NCBI GenBank assembly: GCA_027924585.1
Contig: BSBM01000007.1
Span: 11,933,501 to 11,997,500 of the forward strand
Length of the DNA: 64,000 nt
Direction of reading: 5' to 3'
Source: Larix kaempferi
Lineage: Eukaryota > Streptophyta > Pinopsida > Pinales > Pinaceae
The translations under genes and the position numbers were made by a program. Below the pieces are notes generated by a model, which made no database searches, was not told the origin of the DNA, and saw nothing but the letters and a program-made list of their open reading frames with translations. Shown in pieces: positions 44,561-56,645 of the stretch (position 1 is its first letter; every line of letters begins with the position of its first letter).

Positions 44561-45060
44561 TGAATGTAATCTTCTGAAATATTGAATGCATGGTCCCATA
44601 TGCTGGGATCTTCATCTTTCACTGGTTTAAGGTATCTGCGTCCTTCAGCCAGATCCAATGGGGCAATAACTCTGAGATTGCGATTTTCAAAAGTCATCAT
44701 TCATCGCTTGAAGTTGATTACTGCTCCACTGTCGTTAGCCCATCCGATCCCTAGAAATGCGGGATAAGAGATTCCTCCTTCAACCACTTTGATGACATCT
44801 AAGTCAGTGTAGGTCTTCATGCCTTCAATGTCCACCACTAGCCGAGGGACTCTCCCAATCAGCATCACTTTAGCATGATTAGCTAACTAGAGTTGTACAA
44901 GGGACCAACTCAATGGGGGGCTCCCCATTTTATGCCATGCCTTCTTGGTTAAGATGTTGACATTTGAACCAAGATCCAGAATAACTGAGTCAACATCGTA
45001 GTCTCCAATTTGACTATTCATCTGCATCTCCTTGCCAGTCTTCCTCCGTTGTAAGGAATT
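44561..45060 (-). pseudogene. RE4 aspartic protease
   Basis: The active site reads SVILDLGSNVNILTKKAWHK (about 44990-44930), with DLG as in RE6. GGISYPAFLGIGWANDSGAV and INFKR follow, then two adjacent stops and NRNLRVIAPLDLAEG. It would mature the polyprotein. Several TAG/TAA stops and no full frame remain. Confidence 0.7.
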
Positions 45061-47784
45061 CACCGCAGATTCTTGGCATCCCCTTGGAAATCACTACAAC
45101 AACCCCTCAATCTCGGCAAGTGCAGCAGGATCCCTTAACAACAACAAACAGCCTTCCATGAATCTCTACAAAGTTCTAGATTGCACTGATGGACCAGCGT
45201 TTGATGTATCATCAAACACAGGGGGCATCTCACAGACGATAGCCTTGCCTTTGTCCAAAGCCTGTCATGCCTGCTGGAACGTATCGCACTCTGAATTAAT
45301 GTAAAATGACACCTTCTTCAGCCCGTCCAATCGAATCAGTGGATGTGAAGTGTCTTCTCCTATTTTTGCACCTCACCGAGTGATCACCGCAACAACTGCA
45401 TCATGTGGCCTTGGCTCTGTTGAGATTGTTCAAACATTCGCACCCTGATTCTAGTTCAGCGGTGGATTCCTCGGCTGGTTCACATTTTGATTAGCATTCT
45501 AAATTGGTCATTGGTTCTGGTTCTGCATGGGTTGCTGTATCAGTTGCTACACCTAATTCTGCACAGGATGTTGAGCCTGGTTCTGCAATTGTGGAATATT
45601 CCCTGCCTGCCATCATGCAATCAATAGTGGGAAATCTCATTGATAGTGTCCCCATACCGCACAGTGATAGCACTGCACAGGTCCAAGACCTCCGCATCCT
45701 CCTCCATGACCAAATCCTCCACCACATCCACCCCTGAATCCTCCACAGAATCCACCCTACTGTTGGTATTGTTGTTGATTGTACTGTTGCTGCATCATGC
45801 CTTGCCCTTGTTGTGCATAGTGTAGTTGCTGAATGTACTGTGTCTACTATGGAGCCATTTGCATCGGAGCATATTGCAGCACAAACTGCTACTGTTGTTG
45901 TTGCAGTACAAATTGTACCTACGGCTGAAGTAGCGACTGGGCTACCTGCTGCTGCACTGGTGGCCGTTGTACGGCACGCTGGTCATCCTTTACATAGAAA
46001 GCATTGTACATTATCTCATGAAGAAACCCATATGATCGGCAATTGTTGTCATCATGTCCCACCAATTTGCAGAAAGTGCAGTATAGATTCATCGGCTTGG
46101 TGATCATCTTCTGCATATATGGACATTCTTCACAGTGGTGCCCAAATACCTAACAAACGTGACAATATGACATGCCAACACCATTTAATGGGTTTGGCAC
46201 TCCTGAAACCAAATCGTTGCAAAAGTCCGGGCAATTGTCCTTCATATGCCCTTCCCCTCGACATCATGTGCACCATACCTCTTCACGCTGCTCCTTGCGC
46301 TTCTTCAAATCTTGCATCTGTATGGTCAAGTTAGCCAGATGCGTCTTAATTCGTGACATCCTAGCTGCATTTTCTCCAATCGGCGATGCCTCCAACCGCA
46401 TTGCAATCTCCAGAGCTTCACTGGGCGTTGAGATGTTTTGTTGCATTAATGGTAGTCGAATATGTGGTAGCAGTGCCGCGATGAACCACTCTTTATGTTG
46501 GATAACACTCATATTGAAACTAACCCTTTCCATTAGTGTCTTGAACCGCTGGTCAAAATCCCACACCATCTCATTGGGATACTGCTTAATTTCTTTCAAT
46601 TCTGTAATATATTGAGCCTCAGACTTGGGCTTTCTGAATTCTGCTATCAACCCATCCTGGATCTCACCTAGCGACTTCTCTGGGGATCCTGTAGGGACTA
46701 AAATAAACTTCATAAACCAATCTAATGAACGACCTCACAAAGTTGTCGCTAACTGTACTTTCTTAGCGGCATCATCAGTGATCTATTTTACGGTCTAGAC
46801 CGCTTCACACAAAAACCAATACTGTTCTGGGTTGTTTGTCCCACTATCATGGAACAATGGTAACTTAGCATCATCTCCCACCATCCTGGGCTTCCTTCCT
46901 GCAGGTACTGAACTACTAGCAATCAAGTTTTGTTGACCTGGTGGGGTCGAAGTGGTGTTTCTCACTGGTTGACAGATAGTGAGTGGAGGTGTGGGTAAGT
47001 TGTTGTTGGGGTTAGGTCCTACCTCTATCCTGGGAGTAGCTTGTGCGTCCTTGTCTAGACTGTGAGGTCGCTTCGTCCCGTGTGGTATTCCTTCGTGAAC
47101 TTGCAGTTCAATCACAACAGGACCTTCTCCTATCCTCTTCCTCTTTTCTTGTCAAAACCACACTCCTCCCCTTGTAAGACCAATCTCTTCCTCGGCTTCA
47201 CTCACAGTCTCATCGTGACCCGCACCCATCTACCCCTAATCATTCCATGCACCATACCCCCTTGCTGTCATGATACCCACAGCCTCCTCCCACCAGGCCG
47301 CTTACTGATCTATATGCATCTTCAATATACCCTTTTCGTAAATAAGCATCCTAATGGACAGTTAAAGCAACAACAGGAACCTTCCTCGGGGTTCGCGTAA
47401 AAAATATCTCTTGGCTTCGCTATAGGAATTTTGGGTATTGACTGTGAATTTAGTAATATACCCCTCCAAGATGCTATTAAGCCACACTTCTACAGCCCAC
47501 GATGCTTTATTATCGACTTCCTGCAGTTCTTGGATCAGCTCTCAGGTCCAGGTCATCGGCTCACCGCCTTGGTGGTTCCTCTTCTGATAGGTCAACTTTG
47601 CTAACCATTCGAACAAAAGGACCAGGAATTCACAGAAAAACCATTCCTATGGAATATCATGAATATATCTACCCACCCACTGATCTATCGTCAGTCGAGT
47701 GTTCCAGCTTTCTTCTTTTTCAAATTCCTGCAACCTCTGATCAAACCAGCTTTGTATCTCCGGTTGCGTTGGATGCCTTAACAT
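45061..47784 (-). pseudogene. gag: RE4 gag with multiple CCHC knuckles, decayed
   Basis: The start at 47784 (MLRHPTQPEIQSWFDQRLQE) lies about 25 bp from the PBS. The capsid core (47115-46264) has GDDAKLPLFHDSGTNNPEQY, WFLCEAV, QHKEWFIAALLPHIRLPLMQ and ALEIAMRLEASPIGE. Downstream knuckles are CT-stop-CRGEGHMKDNC, CHVCQVFGHHCEEC-like, CTFCKLVGHDDNNC and a damaged CYHCAVWGHYQ, separated by long Gln-rich stretches (46000-45450). Four or more knuckles match the RE6 arrangement. Numerous TAG stops lie at likely Gln codons in the Q-rich part. Plus-strand ORFs across 45500-46100 are antisense shadows. Confidence 0.75.
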
Positions 47785-47808
47785 ATCCTCCTTTCACTTC
47801 ACACACGG

Positions 47809-48654
47809 TCCCAGCAACGGAACCATTTGTTGACTCAAACCCATTCGACAGGGGTTCACATCACTGTCAACAAAAACCCATCACGATCTCCCTAAGTACC
47901 GGCCCAGACAGGTTTTAGCCTACCCAGCAACACCTGCAAAGCAGACGAGGTCTCAGCCGAGGTGATCAAGGGAGAGTGGACGGAACCATGTTTCTTCCGA
48001 ATGAAGGAGGATGATTGCGGAAAAAATTACTCAACTTATCGGAGCATCCAAAATAGATCTATGCATTCAATATTAACATAATTTGTATTCATAGCATTAT
48101 TTAAAAGAGTCATTCATCGTAAGAAAAAAGATATAATACTAACAGGTTAACTGCAACAAGAAATCATCACAACATGCATTAATACGAAAGGTACACAGAG
48201 AATTTCACCAAACAATTTTCTCATGTCATATTACTTCAGAAAAACCATGATACAACATCTCTGCAAAACAAGATCTCAGCAATATCTCTTGACCTCAGAA
48301 CATATGCAAAATAACATCTCTAAGATATCCTACGACCTACAACTTTCTGTCTATATATAGGATTCCGCCTTTACAATGTTTGTCCACTTACTGACAACTT
48401 CCTAACCAACTCCTAGACAAATAATCCAAAATCTAACTAACATGGTCCAAATGACCTAAAAACCCGCCTACTGCGGTACAATTAGCCCAAAATTACATCT
48501 CATATGGTCCAATGACCCAAAAACCCGCATTCTGTGGTACAAATGACTCAAAAAATACATAAAATAATGCATCCTTCCTCCTTCAGCAACCTCTTCTGAT
48601 GTGTCGCAGCATCGACGATGCTGCGATTCATCCTTACCAAGCCGCCTGGCAACA
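47809..48654 (-). repeat. RE4 PBS and 5' LTR (827 bp)
   Basis: The LTR runs (plus strand) from TGTTGACTCAAAC (47828) to GCCTGGCAACA (48654). Next to it, 47809-47825 reads TGGTTCCGTTGCTGGGA on the element strand, a PBS-type sequence resembling that of RE6. Confidence 0.85.
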
Positions 48655-49052
48655 GACGCGCCGATCCATCAGAAGTGCTGCGTGATAAGTTGTTGATAAC
48701 CTATTGTCATAGAGTGGAAATAATCCCACTGCGCAATCCATGCATGCACTGGTTGCGCAAGAATCCTTGCTTGCTGCAATATTTGACACGAAGTAGAAGA
48801 CCTCGTGCAGTCATTAACCACAGTTCGCAGTCTATCATTGCGCTGTGCATTAACCAGTTGAAACACTCGCATCACAAGTTTATGGAAACCTACTTCTACA
48901 GGCACCCCCTCTACTTCACCTCGGGTGAGACATCGAGCTGCTTGCAGTCTGTTGCCAAAAGGGCCGATGAATAGGGGTTTTCTTTGTATCTTGTACCGCG
49001 AAGTACCTGGGTCTACATTGGAAAAACCTCTAGATCAGAACAAACGCCAACA
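48655..49052 (+). repeat. RE3 3' LTR, second segment
   Basis: The sequence resumes the RE3 LTR after the RE4 insertion. Its end, CACCTCGGGTGAGACATCG to GTTGCCAAAAGGGCC and finally AAACGCCAACA (49052), matches the RE6 LTR end (CACTTCGGGTGAGACCTCG, CCAAAAGGGCC, GTAGCCAACA). The bases tcaag (49053-49057) should be RE3's right target duplicate; the left one is outside the window. Confidence 0.7.
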
Positions 49053-49790
49053 TCAAGAAAATTTTAAGCAGTTGCAGGAAGCAATTTTAAAGAAAACAAT
49101 GCAACTGCAAGATGAGTAGGACCGACGAAGGAGAATCGAGCATGCTATCGCTTCGGTAGTAGTGGATATACCAAAATACGACAAGCAGCCAGAGCCCACA
49201 GATACTATCCTTAATATTAGCTCGGTGGTTAGCGATCTTAAGGCTGAGATGAAAGATATGGAAACTGATTTTCAAGCGAAGATTGTTGCCCTGGAAGCAC
49301 AGAATCATTCGAAGAAACCACCAAACCAGGAAGAGCTAAGAGAAAAGGAAGTGATAGCCGCAACATGGAGTATAGCCAGTGAAGTGGCTAAGTTCCAAAC
49401 TTTGCTGGACGAGGTGATAAGAACGTTTACTATGCTAGAAGAGGAACCACAGCTGCTGGAAGTCCAGAACAATTTGAAGGAAAAGTAGGCTGCATTCGAT
49501 GCCTTAAACGAGGAGGTGAAGGCCTTGCGGCCAAGAGATAGACTAAAACGATATCTGAAAGTCAGAGAATTGAAAAAACAACTTCAAGTATTGAGAGACA
49601 GGGAGGTTGAAGCCAGAAATAAATCGCAGTCCCTGCAGGAGGAATCCCACAAGCTATCGCAACAGATTGAACAAAAATTGATAGAGCCCCATGATGCACA
49701 TGATTCAGTCAAAGACCACACTAAAGATGACATAGAACCAGATGTGTTAGACACCATCAAAACTATAGAACACGATTCCAAGGATACAGT
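49053..49790 (+). pseudogene. RE7: fragment of another G-B aORF (coiled-coil part)
   Basis: This aligns with the RE3 aORF at about 14340-14860: KKTMQLQDE versus QKTMQLQNQ, PEPTDTILNISSVVSDLKAE versus EPADTIVKIGDMVNSLKTE, ASEVAKFQTLL versus ATEVAKC, and VKALRPRDRLKRY versus VKMLPARDKLLKY. It is therefore the 3' part of a fourth G-B element, into which RE3 (left) and RE8 (right, at 49791) are inserted. TAG codons at about 49117 and 49486 interrupt the frame. The rest of this element is not in the window. Confidence 0.7.
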
Positions 49791-50212
49791 TGTTAACACC
49801 TAAAAAGTGCTCATTAGCTCATCTCCCTCACCACATGACTCATTTGTCATATTTTCTGACCATCTTTCCCTCCAAAACCTCAAAAAACCATTAAAAGCCA
49901 CCAAAAGGCCAAAAAACCCCTTTTTTCCCCCAAAAATAATTTAAATTTCCTCAAAAGATAGCGAAAACCCTCTAAAAGGGCCCTAAATTCCCAAAAATCA
50001 AATAAAAGGGAATAAAAAAAATAAAAATTCCCATTATATTATTGTCTTTTTACTTTCTGTTGATGCACATGTTAGCTTAGATTTTACCTTGTTTTACTGT
50101 CAAGTTTGACTATTTTACAGAACTGCTACTAAGGAGGCCCTTCTTCTTAGTAGGTGCTCATTTGCACAAGCTAGGGTGAAAACCCTAGCTACAGTTTTGG
50201 CGACTCTGCTAT
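49791..50212 (+). repeat. RE8 5' LTR (403 bp) and primer-binding-like site
   Basis: TGTTAACACC (49791) to CCTAGCTACA (50193) is followed by GTTTTGGCGACTCTGCTATT. The same LTR start and PBS core (TTTTGGCGACTC) occur in RE1. The LTR is AT- and C-rich with A-runs. Confidence 0.8.
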
Positions 50213-51755
50213 TGGCCTTTGAATTTTTGGTTAAAAATTTAAAAGTTTTTATTTTCTGCAACTATTTGTCTGTTTTCCCTGTTCGGCTGTGGCTTCGACC
50301 AGTTGGGTTTTCTGCCGTAGATCGCGGTTCTGTTCCTCGCAGCCATGGCCCAGATCGCAGCTTTCGACTGTTTTCCCGCGATCCAGATCACAACTTTCTG
50401 CCCTTTTCCTGTGGCCTAGACCGCAACTTCCTGCCATTTTTCCATGACCCGACTGCAACTTTCTGCCTCTTTCCCGCGGCCTAGACCGCAGCATTTTTCC
50501 CCTTTACCGCGCTCCAAACCACGCATTTTGGCCACAGACCCACGTTCTGACCGCAACTTTCTACCCTGTTTCTGCCCCCTAGACCGCTCATTTTGGCTAC
50601 AAACCCACAATCCGATCGCAGGGTTCACCCCTACAGCCGCGCTCCAGGCTGCGCATTTCAATCACAGACCCGCGATCTATTTTTTGCATTTATTTTTAAC
50701 CCGGAATTTTTCTGCAATATTTTCCGCACCTACATAGCCCCCTATTCTATCTGTAGCCACAGTTACCTATAGCCTTTTTCTGCAGTTTGCTTTCCGTTCC
50801 ATTTACAAAATTTTTAAGTTTAAGCATTTACATCGGAAAAAGAAAATTTTGCATTGCAAGTTAAATTTCTGCATTATTATTGGTTAAAAAAGTTTCCCAC
50901 ACGTGTTACTTTTGATTGGGTTCATTACCTCACACACACACACTTTGTCACCTAATTCAAGTGAGCCTTAAAACACTATTGAACACAACCAACATTCTAA
51001 CCCCACTTGGGGAACACATAAGAATATTGTAGTTAGGTAGGACAGGGGGGATAGGCATCCAAATAACACCCCTCGGTCACTTACACTTGAGACATAGTGG
51101 TTATCCTTTAGAGTACCAAAACCCCCTAGTACTCTTTATCACAATCACCACCAGTTTATCAGAGGGCCTCTCCCTTAGGAGGGTTGAAGTAGCCAGACTG
51201 GTTCCGAAGGGCTGAGTGGAATACTGCAATCCACCCAGTAACCAAAGGCTACCTACTCATTGTCCACATGTGTTGTTCCTTTTAGGCCCACACAGTGATA
51301 GGACAAGAGCGACAGATTGAACTTTTCTGGATGTGTCATGAACAGGGTATCCTAGTTGCCTTTCTTCTAGGATTGTCTGGTGTCCGTCCCAGTAGGGGAA
51401 TATCTTTAGCCACTTGGTTCTACTATCCATATTGTCTGACTTGGATTTCATCACCTTGCAGAGGATATGTCTGGTCGAATTAGAATACTATTTAGCTAGG
51501 TGTTTTTATGCTCCCTTACCTCCCTTTAATTTAGTGAGTCGACCATTTTTATTTTTAGGCAACCGTTTCCTTGTTGGTATTCTGACCATTTTTTCTGATA
51601 CTCTGCTTATTGTAGCACAACTGTTACAGTAAGCATTTTGATTTGGTTGTTGGCTTGAGTGCCATATCTTTTGCACTCTCCTTCTACACACTCGGCGGCA
51701 TTAGGGTTTTTGAGCCTTTTTTCACTCAACACAATCCCTAGATTCTTGACACCAT
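50213..51755 (+). other. RE8 5' leader with GC-rich degenerate array
   Basis: From about 50285 to 50670 there are repeated segments of the kind CCGCGATCCAGATCACAACT and TAGACCGCAACTTTCTGCC, a counterpart of the RE1 array at 3135-3460. About 51140-51260 is similar to RE1 near 2216-2444. A short CA microsatellite lies near 50930-50945. I see no gene. Confidence 0.6.
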
Positions 51756-52206
51756 CTGTCACCATTGAGTCCCCAAGACACTCTCAGCACCTCCAGGGCG
51801 AGCCTTCGTAGCACAGTTCACTTGACATCACCCATCATAGACATAAAGCTGCATCACTCGACACCACTCATCATAAACCTAGAGCTTCGTCACTTGACTC
51901 TATTCGTCGATGCCATAGAGCTCTGTCCCCTGACTTTGATGCTCCTTATTTCACATTTGATTCCAAGGCAGAGTCGGAAAACCCTACCTACACAGCACCA
52001 ACTAGCGCCATGGCTGGCATGACCTCCAACCCCTTCTTTGTAGGCATGATCGGTGGAACGTCCACAATGACCCCAATGAGCACACTAGCCACAACCACAC
52101 CTACCTTGGGTATGCCCTCGATGGGGCCCACATCTACCTTGGGTATGCCCACAATGGGTCCCACATCTACCATTCCTGTTACTATTCCCATTGCAATGGC
52201 TACCAT
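51756..52206 (+). pseudogene. gag: RE8 gag, N-terminal segment
   Basis: The frame reads from ACCATTGAG (near 51760), where an ATG might be expected, into the low-complexity N-terminus: AESENPTYTAPTSAMAGM, FVGMIGGTSTMTP and GMPTMGPTSTIPVT. It matches RE1 (VESENPTELPPTTIMAGT, FTSTIGETSTDP). The frame is cut at ATGGCTACCAT by RE9 and resumes at 58824 as ACCATACCCAACCC, giving MATIPNPTPSATHVTLG. Confidence 0.75.
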
Positions 52207-52851
52207 TGTTGATGTATATGTAACTTCAGAATGTATTTCACATATATGTATATTGTATTCCTATAGAGATGTTATTATTCCTCTATACGGAAGTGTCATC
52301 ATTTATATTGTAAGTGTCGTAACTTATACTTGATGGGTTATTAGACCACCTTGTTGGGGTTGGCCCTATATAAGTCATGTGGGTCAAAAGGTTATTAGAC
52401 CACCCTATTGGGGGTCGGCCATGTGGTTCAAAGGGTTATTAGACCACCCTAGTGGGGGTCAGCCCAGTCAGCATTATGTTAAGTGGTTAAGTTGAGGCCG
52501 ACCTAGTTGAGTAAAGGTCAAGTCAAGTTAGTGTATAAATAGAGAGTGTGTCTCTCTCATTTTACACATTCTATTCTCTCACTCACACTTGGGAGAGTGG
52601 TGCACTTGTGGAGGAGAAGGCTTTGCTACTAAGGGAAGACTATCTCTTGTATTCTAGTTGTATCATTTCTCTATCTATCTCTGAGGAAGTTATTGGGGTT
52701 TTTCACCTTTATGGTTTCCCCAAGTAAACTCTGTGTCTCTTGTGTGCTTGCATTATTGTGTCCATGATTGATATGCTGTAGATTTGTTGTACATGTTGTT
52801 CTCTTAGTTAAGATCCTAGATCAGATTGAAGTAAATTCTGAAAATTTAACA
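52207..52851 (+). repeat. RE9 5' LTR (645 bp)
   Basis: It runs from TGTTGATGTATATG to GAAAATTTAACA. It contains three tandem copies of a GGGTTATTAGACCACC-type motif followed by GGGGGTCGGCC-like sequence (about 52330-52470), where the 3' LTR has one. TATAAATA at 52534-52541 is a likely promoter. Confidence 0.95.
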
Positions 52852-52863
52852 TGGTATCAGAGC
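52852..52863 (+). other. RE9 primer-binding site (initiator Met tRNA)
   Basis: tggtatcagagc directly follows the 5' LTR, as in RE5. Confidence 0.95.
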
Positions 52864-55560
52864 TAGCCTGAAAGAAGGCATGATATGGCATGTATGACAC
52901 TTGTCGCACTTATGATGCTAGGGCTTGATATAGCAAAAACCAGTCATCGTAGCCCTTTCTCTATACATCTATTTTGGAGAAGTTTTCGAGTCTAAAAATT
53001 TTATAGGTAGAATATCAGATCCCCATGTACCTCGTGTCCAAAGTACAACCTCTAATTCGTTGTACTTTGTGATTTATGATTTGTACAATATAGGGTTTCT
53101 ACCTCTTCCAGATCTGAGTCGAAATCAGGTGACCTTGGGAAAAAGGTCATAACTTGGGCTAGGAAGCTCCAAATGTAATTTCATAAAAAGTGACAAGTAT
53201 TACAAAGATGGTACTATCTCAAGAAAATTTTTTAGAGGCCGAAGTTGAACCAATGACACGTGGAACACCGTACAAGTTCGATCTCCTGTATTATTCCATA
53301 AACAGGTCATGTTGTGACACTTGGAATAACTCTCTCTTAGAGAATACAATTGAGGTCAAACCTATTGGGATGGAAAGATAACAAGTCGGTCTATTGCACG
53401 AAAATTTTTTAGACCCTGTGGATCAAAAAGTGCAGAGTTACACCAGAAACAATCAGGTACATATTTTTGTCAAAACAGAATTAGTTTTTAGCACCTTCAT
53501 TCATGGCTTCGAAATTTAGGGCTTCATGGAAAGTTGGAATTTTTGTAATCAGAGACCATGGTTGGATGCTACTCATCAAAATAGAAATTTAGAGACCAAG
53601 ATCATATTTTTTGGTTGGTCAAAAAGCCAAACTTGATCAAACCCCAATTCGGGACTTTGATCGGAAAGATGGAAAATTAGGGCTTCTGCAAAAATTGGAA
53701 TTTTGGAAATTTGTGACCACGACTGGAAGCTCCTCAGAAAAATCGAAGCTTAGAGATTTGAATCAAATATTTTGGTTGGGTGAAGCTCTTGTAAACTCAA
53801 ACCCTAATTCAGGGTCCTCCCTAATGAATTCGGAAATCTAAAAGGCAATTTCGAGGGGTGAAACTTTGCAGTTTTCAAATTTTGAATATACCAACTTGAT
53901 TAGTTCATCAAGGTGCATATTTCTATCCCTTCAAAAGTTTGAAATTCAAAGTTTGAATTTTTGGGGTTTCTTTAACAAACCCTAATCCAGCTCCAGGTCC
54001 AGTTCTTGCAAATCAAGTGGATTGGGTTAATCCTAGAAGAAGATGGATTGGTCACCTGAATAAGTGAAGAAGTTCCTGTCTCAGAGGGAGATGAGGCTAA
54101 GGCCTTCCATAAGAAGGTTACAAGGAATCTTGATAGGTATGGCTTACAAGTATGTTTTATGGTTAAGTTTATCATATGTTTGTCTTCATATCATTACAGT
54201 ACAATCTTGATTAATTACTAGACTTGTCGTATCACCTTAATAGAAGATATTCATTGATTAAGGTTTTGACACTTATGAATGTACTAATGCATTGTGATGT
54301 TGTATGAGGTTTATGTTGTTCGCTAACATAAAAGGTACACCAAGAAAGACAAATCATTTTCTACTTCAAGAACATATGATCATGGTGACATGAAGACAAA
54401 GATTCATCCATTGTCATGGATCACATAGAAGATCTACTTTCGAGGTATGTATAACTTGGTCCTACAATGGTTAACCTATGAGACATGCAGGTTACTAGCA
54501 CAAGTCACTGAAGAGAACCAGAATACATTATGCAGGTATGTTAGACATAACTAGCTAGCATGCTAATCCAAGTATGTTTTTCCTATATCAAGCTAGAATC
54601 CTACCTTGTGATGGGATCTTATACTGTTGTGTTGTTGATAATGATTATTCATGAAGTCATAGGTTTGAATAGTCATGGTTGTATGCATTTTATGTTTCTT
54701 ACCATAATTGATGATATGACTAACCAGAAGAATCATGAAGGTATAGGTTTGAGTAATCACAGGTTTATGCATTGATGATTTAACTAATAAGAAGAGTCCT
54801 ATGATCAAATAAGAATATGCATGAGTAAAAGAAGACTTGCCTGAAACCTTGAAGACTAATGTTTATTATATGTGAAAGATCATGACTATACATGTTTAAG
54901 ATTATTGTGTTTGGATAGTATTAAGATTATACTAATAAATGTGTGATTATGTATGAGACCTCAAGGATAACACAATGATGATACTAATAAGCATGCATAG
55001 TGATTAAGGATGGATATAAGTTCAAGGACAGGTAATCCAGGAAGCAAAGATCAAGAGGGAGCACACTTCAATTGTTCCTGCAAGAAAGCAAAGGAGCACA
55101 CTTCAGTAGTTTCTGCAAGGATGCAGATATTCAGAGGGAGTTGACCACTTCTCACAATCCACAATAGAATGGAGTTGCAAAGATTCAGAGGGAGTCCACC
55201 CAGCAACCAAACAAGATAAGTATTTGAATTTTCATTTCTTACATAATGTTATTCAATGATGTATATGTTTATGTTCCTAGAATTAGGTTGTGTATTATGC
55301 ATATTAGAATAGTTTCATTGATGAACAATATACTACTAATATACATGGGTAAGTGGCCTATGGCACTATACAACATTCCATTGCTACTTATCTAGAATGA
55401 AACCTCTTTGCTGACATGTTAGGAGTTGTGCATACTCTTAACAATGTTCTGGTAGAGATTGGAAGGAATCTAGAAAGTTGCGGAATATGGGTAAATGTTG
55501 TATTGAAGCATTGGCTAAGATAATTGCATGACTGTATGACATATTTCTTTATGTGAAAGA
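52864..55560 (+). pseudogene. RE9 leader and fragments of gag and integrase
   Basis: The leader runs to about 53990. At 54020-54140 a gag fragment (GLILEEDGLVT, then SEGDEAKAFHKK) matches RE5 gag (GLILEENELDSY, PEDEEAKVLHKK). At 55140-55185 an integrase fragment (LTTSHNPQ-stop-NGVAK) matches RE5 TAPYNPQQNGVAERK. Between and after them lies about 1.3 kb of AT-rich sequence that I do not recognise; its right part (55340-55600) recurs in RE11. No continuous frame exists. Confidence 0.55.
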
Positions 55561-56645
55561 ATTTGTTCTGAAAACTATGAGATGTTTTCTAATCATGCAA
55601 TTTAACTTGTTGTGTAGGAAAGATTGTATACCATAACCTACAAAAGAAGGACTACAACATTTGTTCAGCAACAAAGTTATCTATTGAAAATATGGAAGAT
55701 ATTGAAGTTCCCAGGATCTGGGAAGAATTCCATGATTGAGGAGTACCTATCGATCGTGAAGATGTTTGGGATGCAGTCCCAAAACCTGAAGGGGAGTCTG
55801 TAGTGACCTTCAAGAGGATCTACAAGATCAAGCATGCTGCAGTGATGAAGAGGAAGATACACTTTCTTGGATGGTGTAGTTGAAGAAGAAGTGTATGTGG
55901 TGAAGCCTCTTGGTTCTGAGACACATGACAAGGAGTCATATATGTGCAGAACTTAGTATGGTAGGATAGACATCTATCTATCCAGTTTGGGCTTTACCAA
56001 GAGTAAAGCTAATTCCAACCTTACTACAAGGTTGAGGAAGGAAATCCAATGATACTACTTTTGTATGTGGATGACCTGTTTGTAACAGGTGAGGATAGAT
56101 TGATTGCCGACATGCAGCGGAAGCTAGCTGCCGAGTTCGAGATGAAGAACTTGGGAATGATGCACTATTTGTTTTTGGCATGGAGGTGTGACAGAGTGCA
56201 GATGGAATCTTCCTTGGACAAGGGAAGTATGCAGTAGAGATCCTGAAGAGGTTCGGAATGATGGACTGCAAGGATATGGCCACACCTATGGCATCAAACT
56301 TGAAGCTTTTGTGTGATGCTTCATCTGATCCAGTTGATTATCGGCTCAAGTATGATGCGAATCAAAAGTTTAACCTGTAGGGTTATCTAGATTCATATTG
56401 GGCATGCAGTGGTACAGATAAGAAGAGCACTTATGGGTGCTGCTTCAGTATTGGATCATGTGTGATCTCTTGGTTGAGCAGGAAGCAATCCTGCGTAGCA
56501 CTGAGTATAGCCAAAGCAAAGTATGTTGCAATGGATGAGTAGGTTTCAGATGTATTGACCAAGCCGTTGTCCAGAGTGTAGTTTGAGTACTTCAGAGAGA
56601 GGCTTGGTGCACTTCAGATCAAGGTTCCTTCCAAAGGGAAGTGAT
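55561..56645 (+). pseudogene. RE9 RT and RNase H remnants
   Basis: Pieces in shifting frames include DVWDAVPKPEG (start of RT), the EVYV region followed by PLGSETHDKESYMCR, LYVDDLFVTGEDRLIADMQR (YVDD catalytic motif, 56066-56100), then the MDCKDMATPMASN connection and RNase H fragments SWLSRKQSCVALS and SDVLTKPLSRV. The segment encoding MYRQMIGSLMYLTN to GTVDYG in RE5 is deleted near 56335. Most of the RT palm upstream of YVDD is missing. Confidence 0.75.

Larger units (their letters stand above)
16414..48654 (-). mobile_element. RE4: Ty3/gypsy (family G-B), interrupted by RE5/RE6
   Basis: The LTRs are 827 bp each (left 16414-17240, right 47828-48654). The flanks gaccc (16409-16413) and gacgc (48655-48659) match at four of five bases. 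The order on the minus strand is 5' LTR (right), PBS, gag, protease, an extra domain, [RE5 with RE6 inserted], RT, RNase H, integrase, TATA spacer, aORF, polypurine tract and 3' LTR (left). A by-eye comparison of the first ~160 bp of the LTRs shows roughly 13% difference, so this copy is clearly older than RE5, which sits inside it. All coding regions carry stops or frameshifts. Confidence 0.9.

Noticed and set aside
45500-46103. Plus-strand ORFs (45504-45737, 45813-46103)
   Set aside because: They are antisense to the Gln-rich and zinc-knuckle part of RE4 gag on the minus strand.
54560-54808. Overlapping ORFs within RE9 (54560-54775 plus, 54593-54808 minus)
   Set aside because: They lie in AT-rich repetitive phrases (GATTATTCATGAAGTCATAG type) with no homology to the copia proteins.
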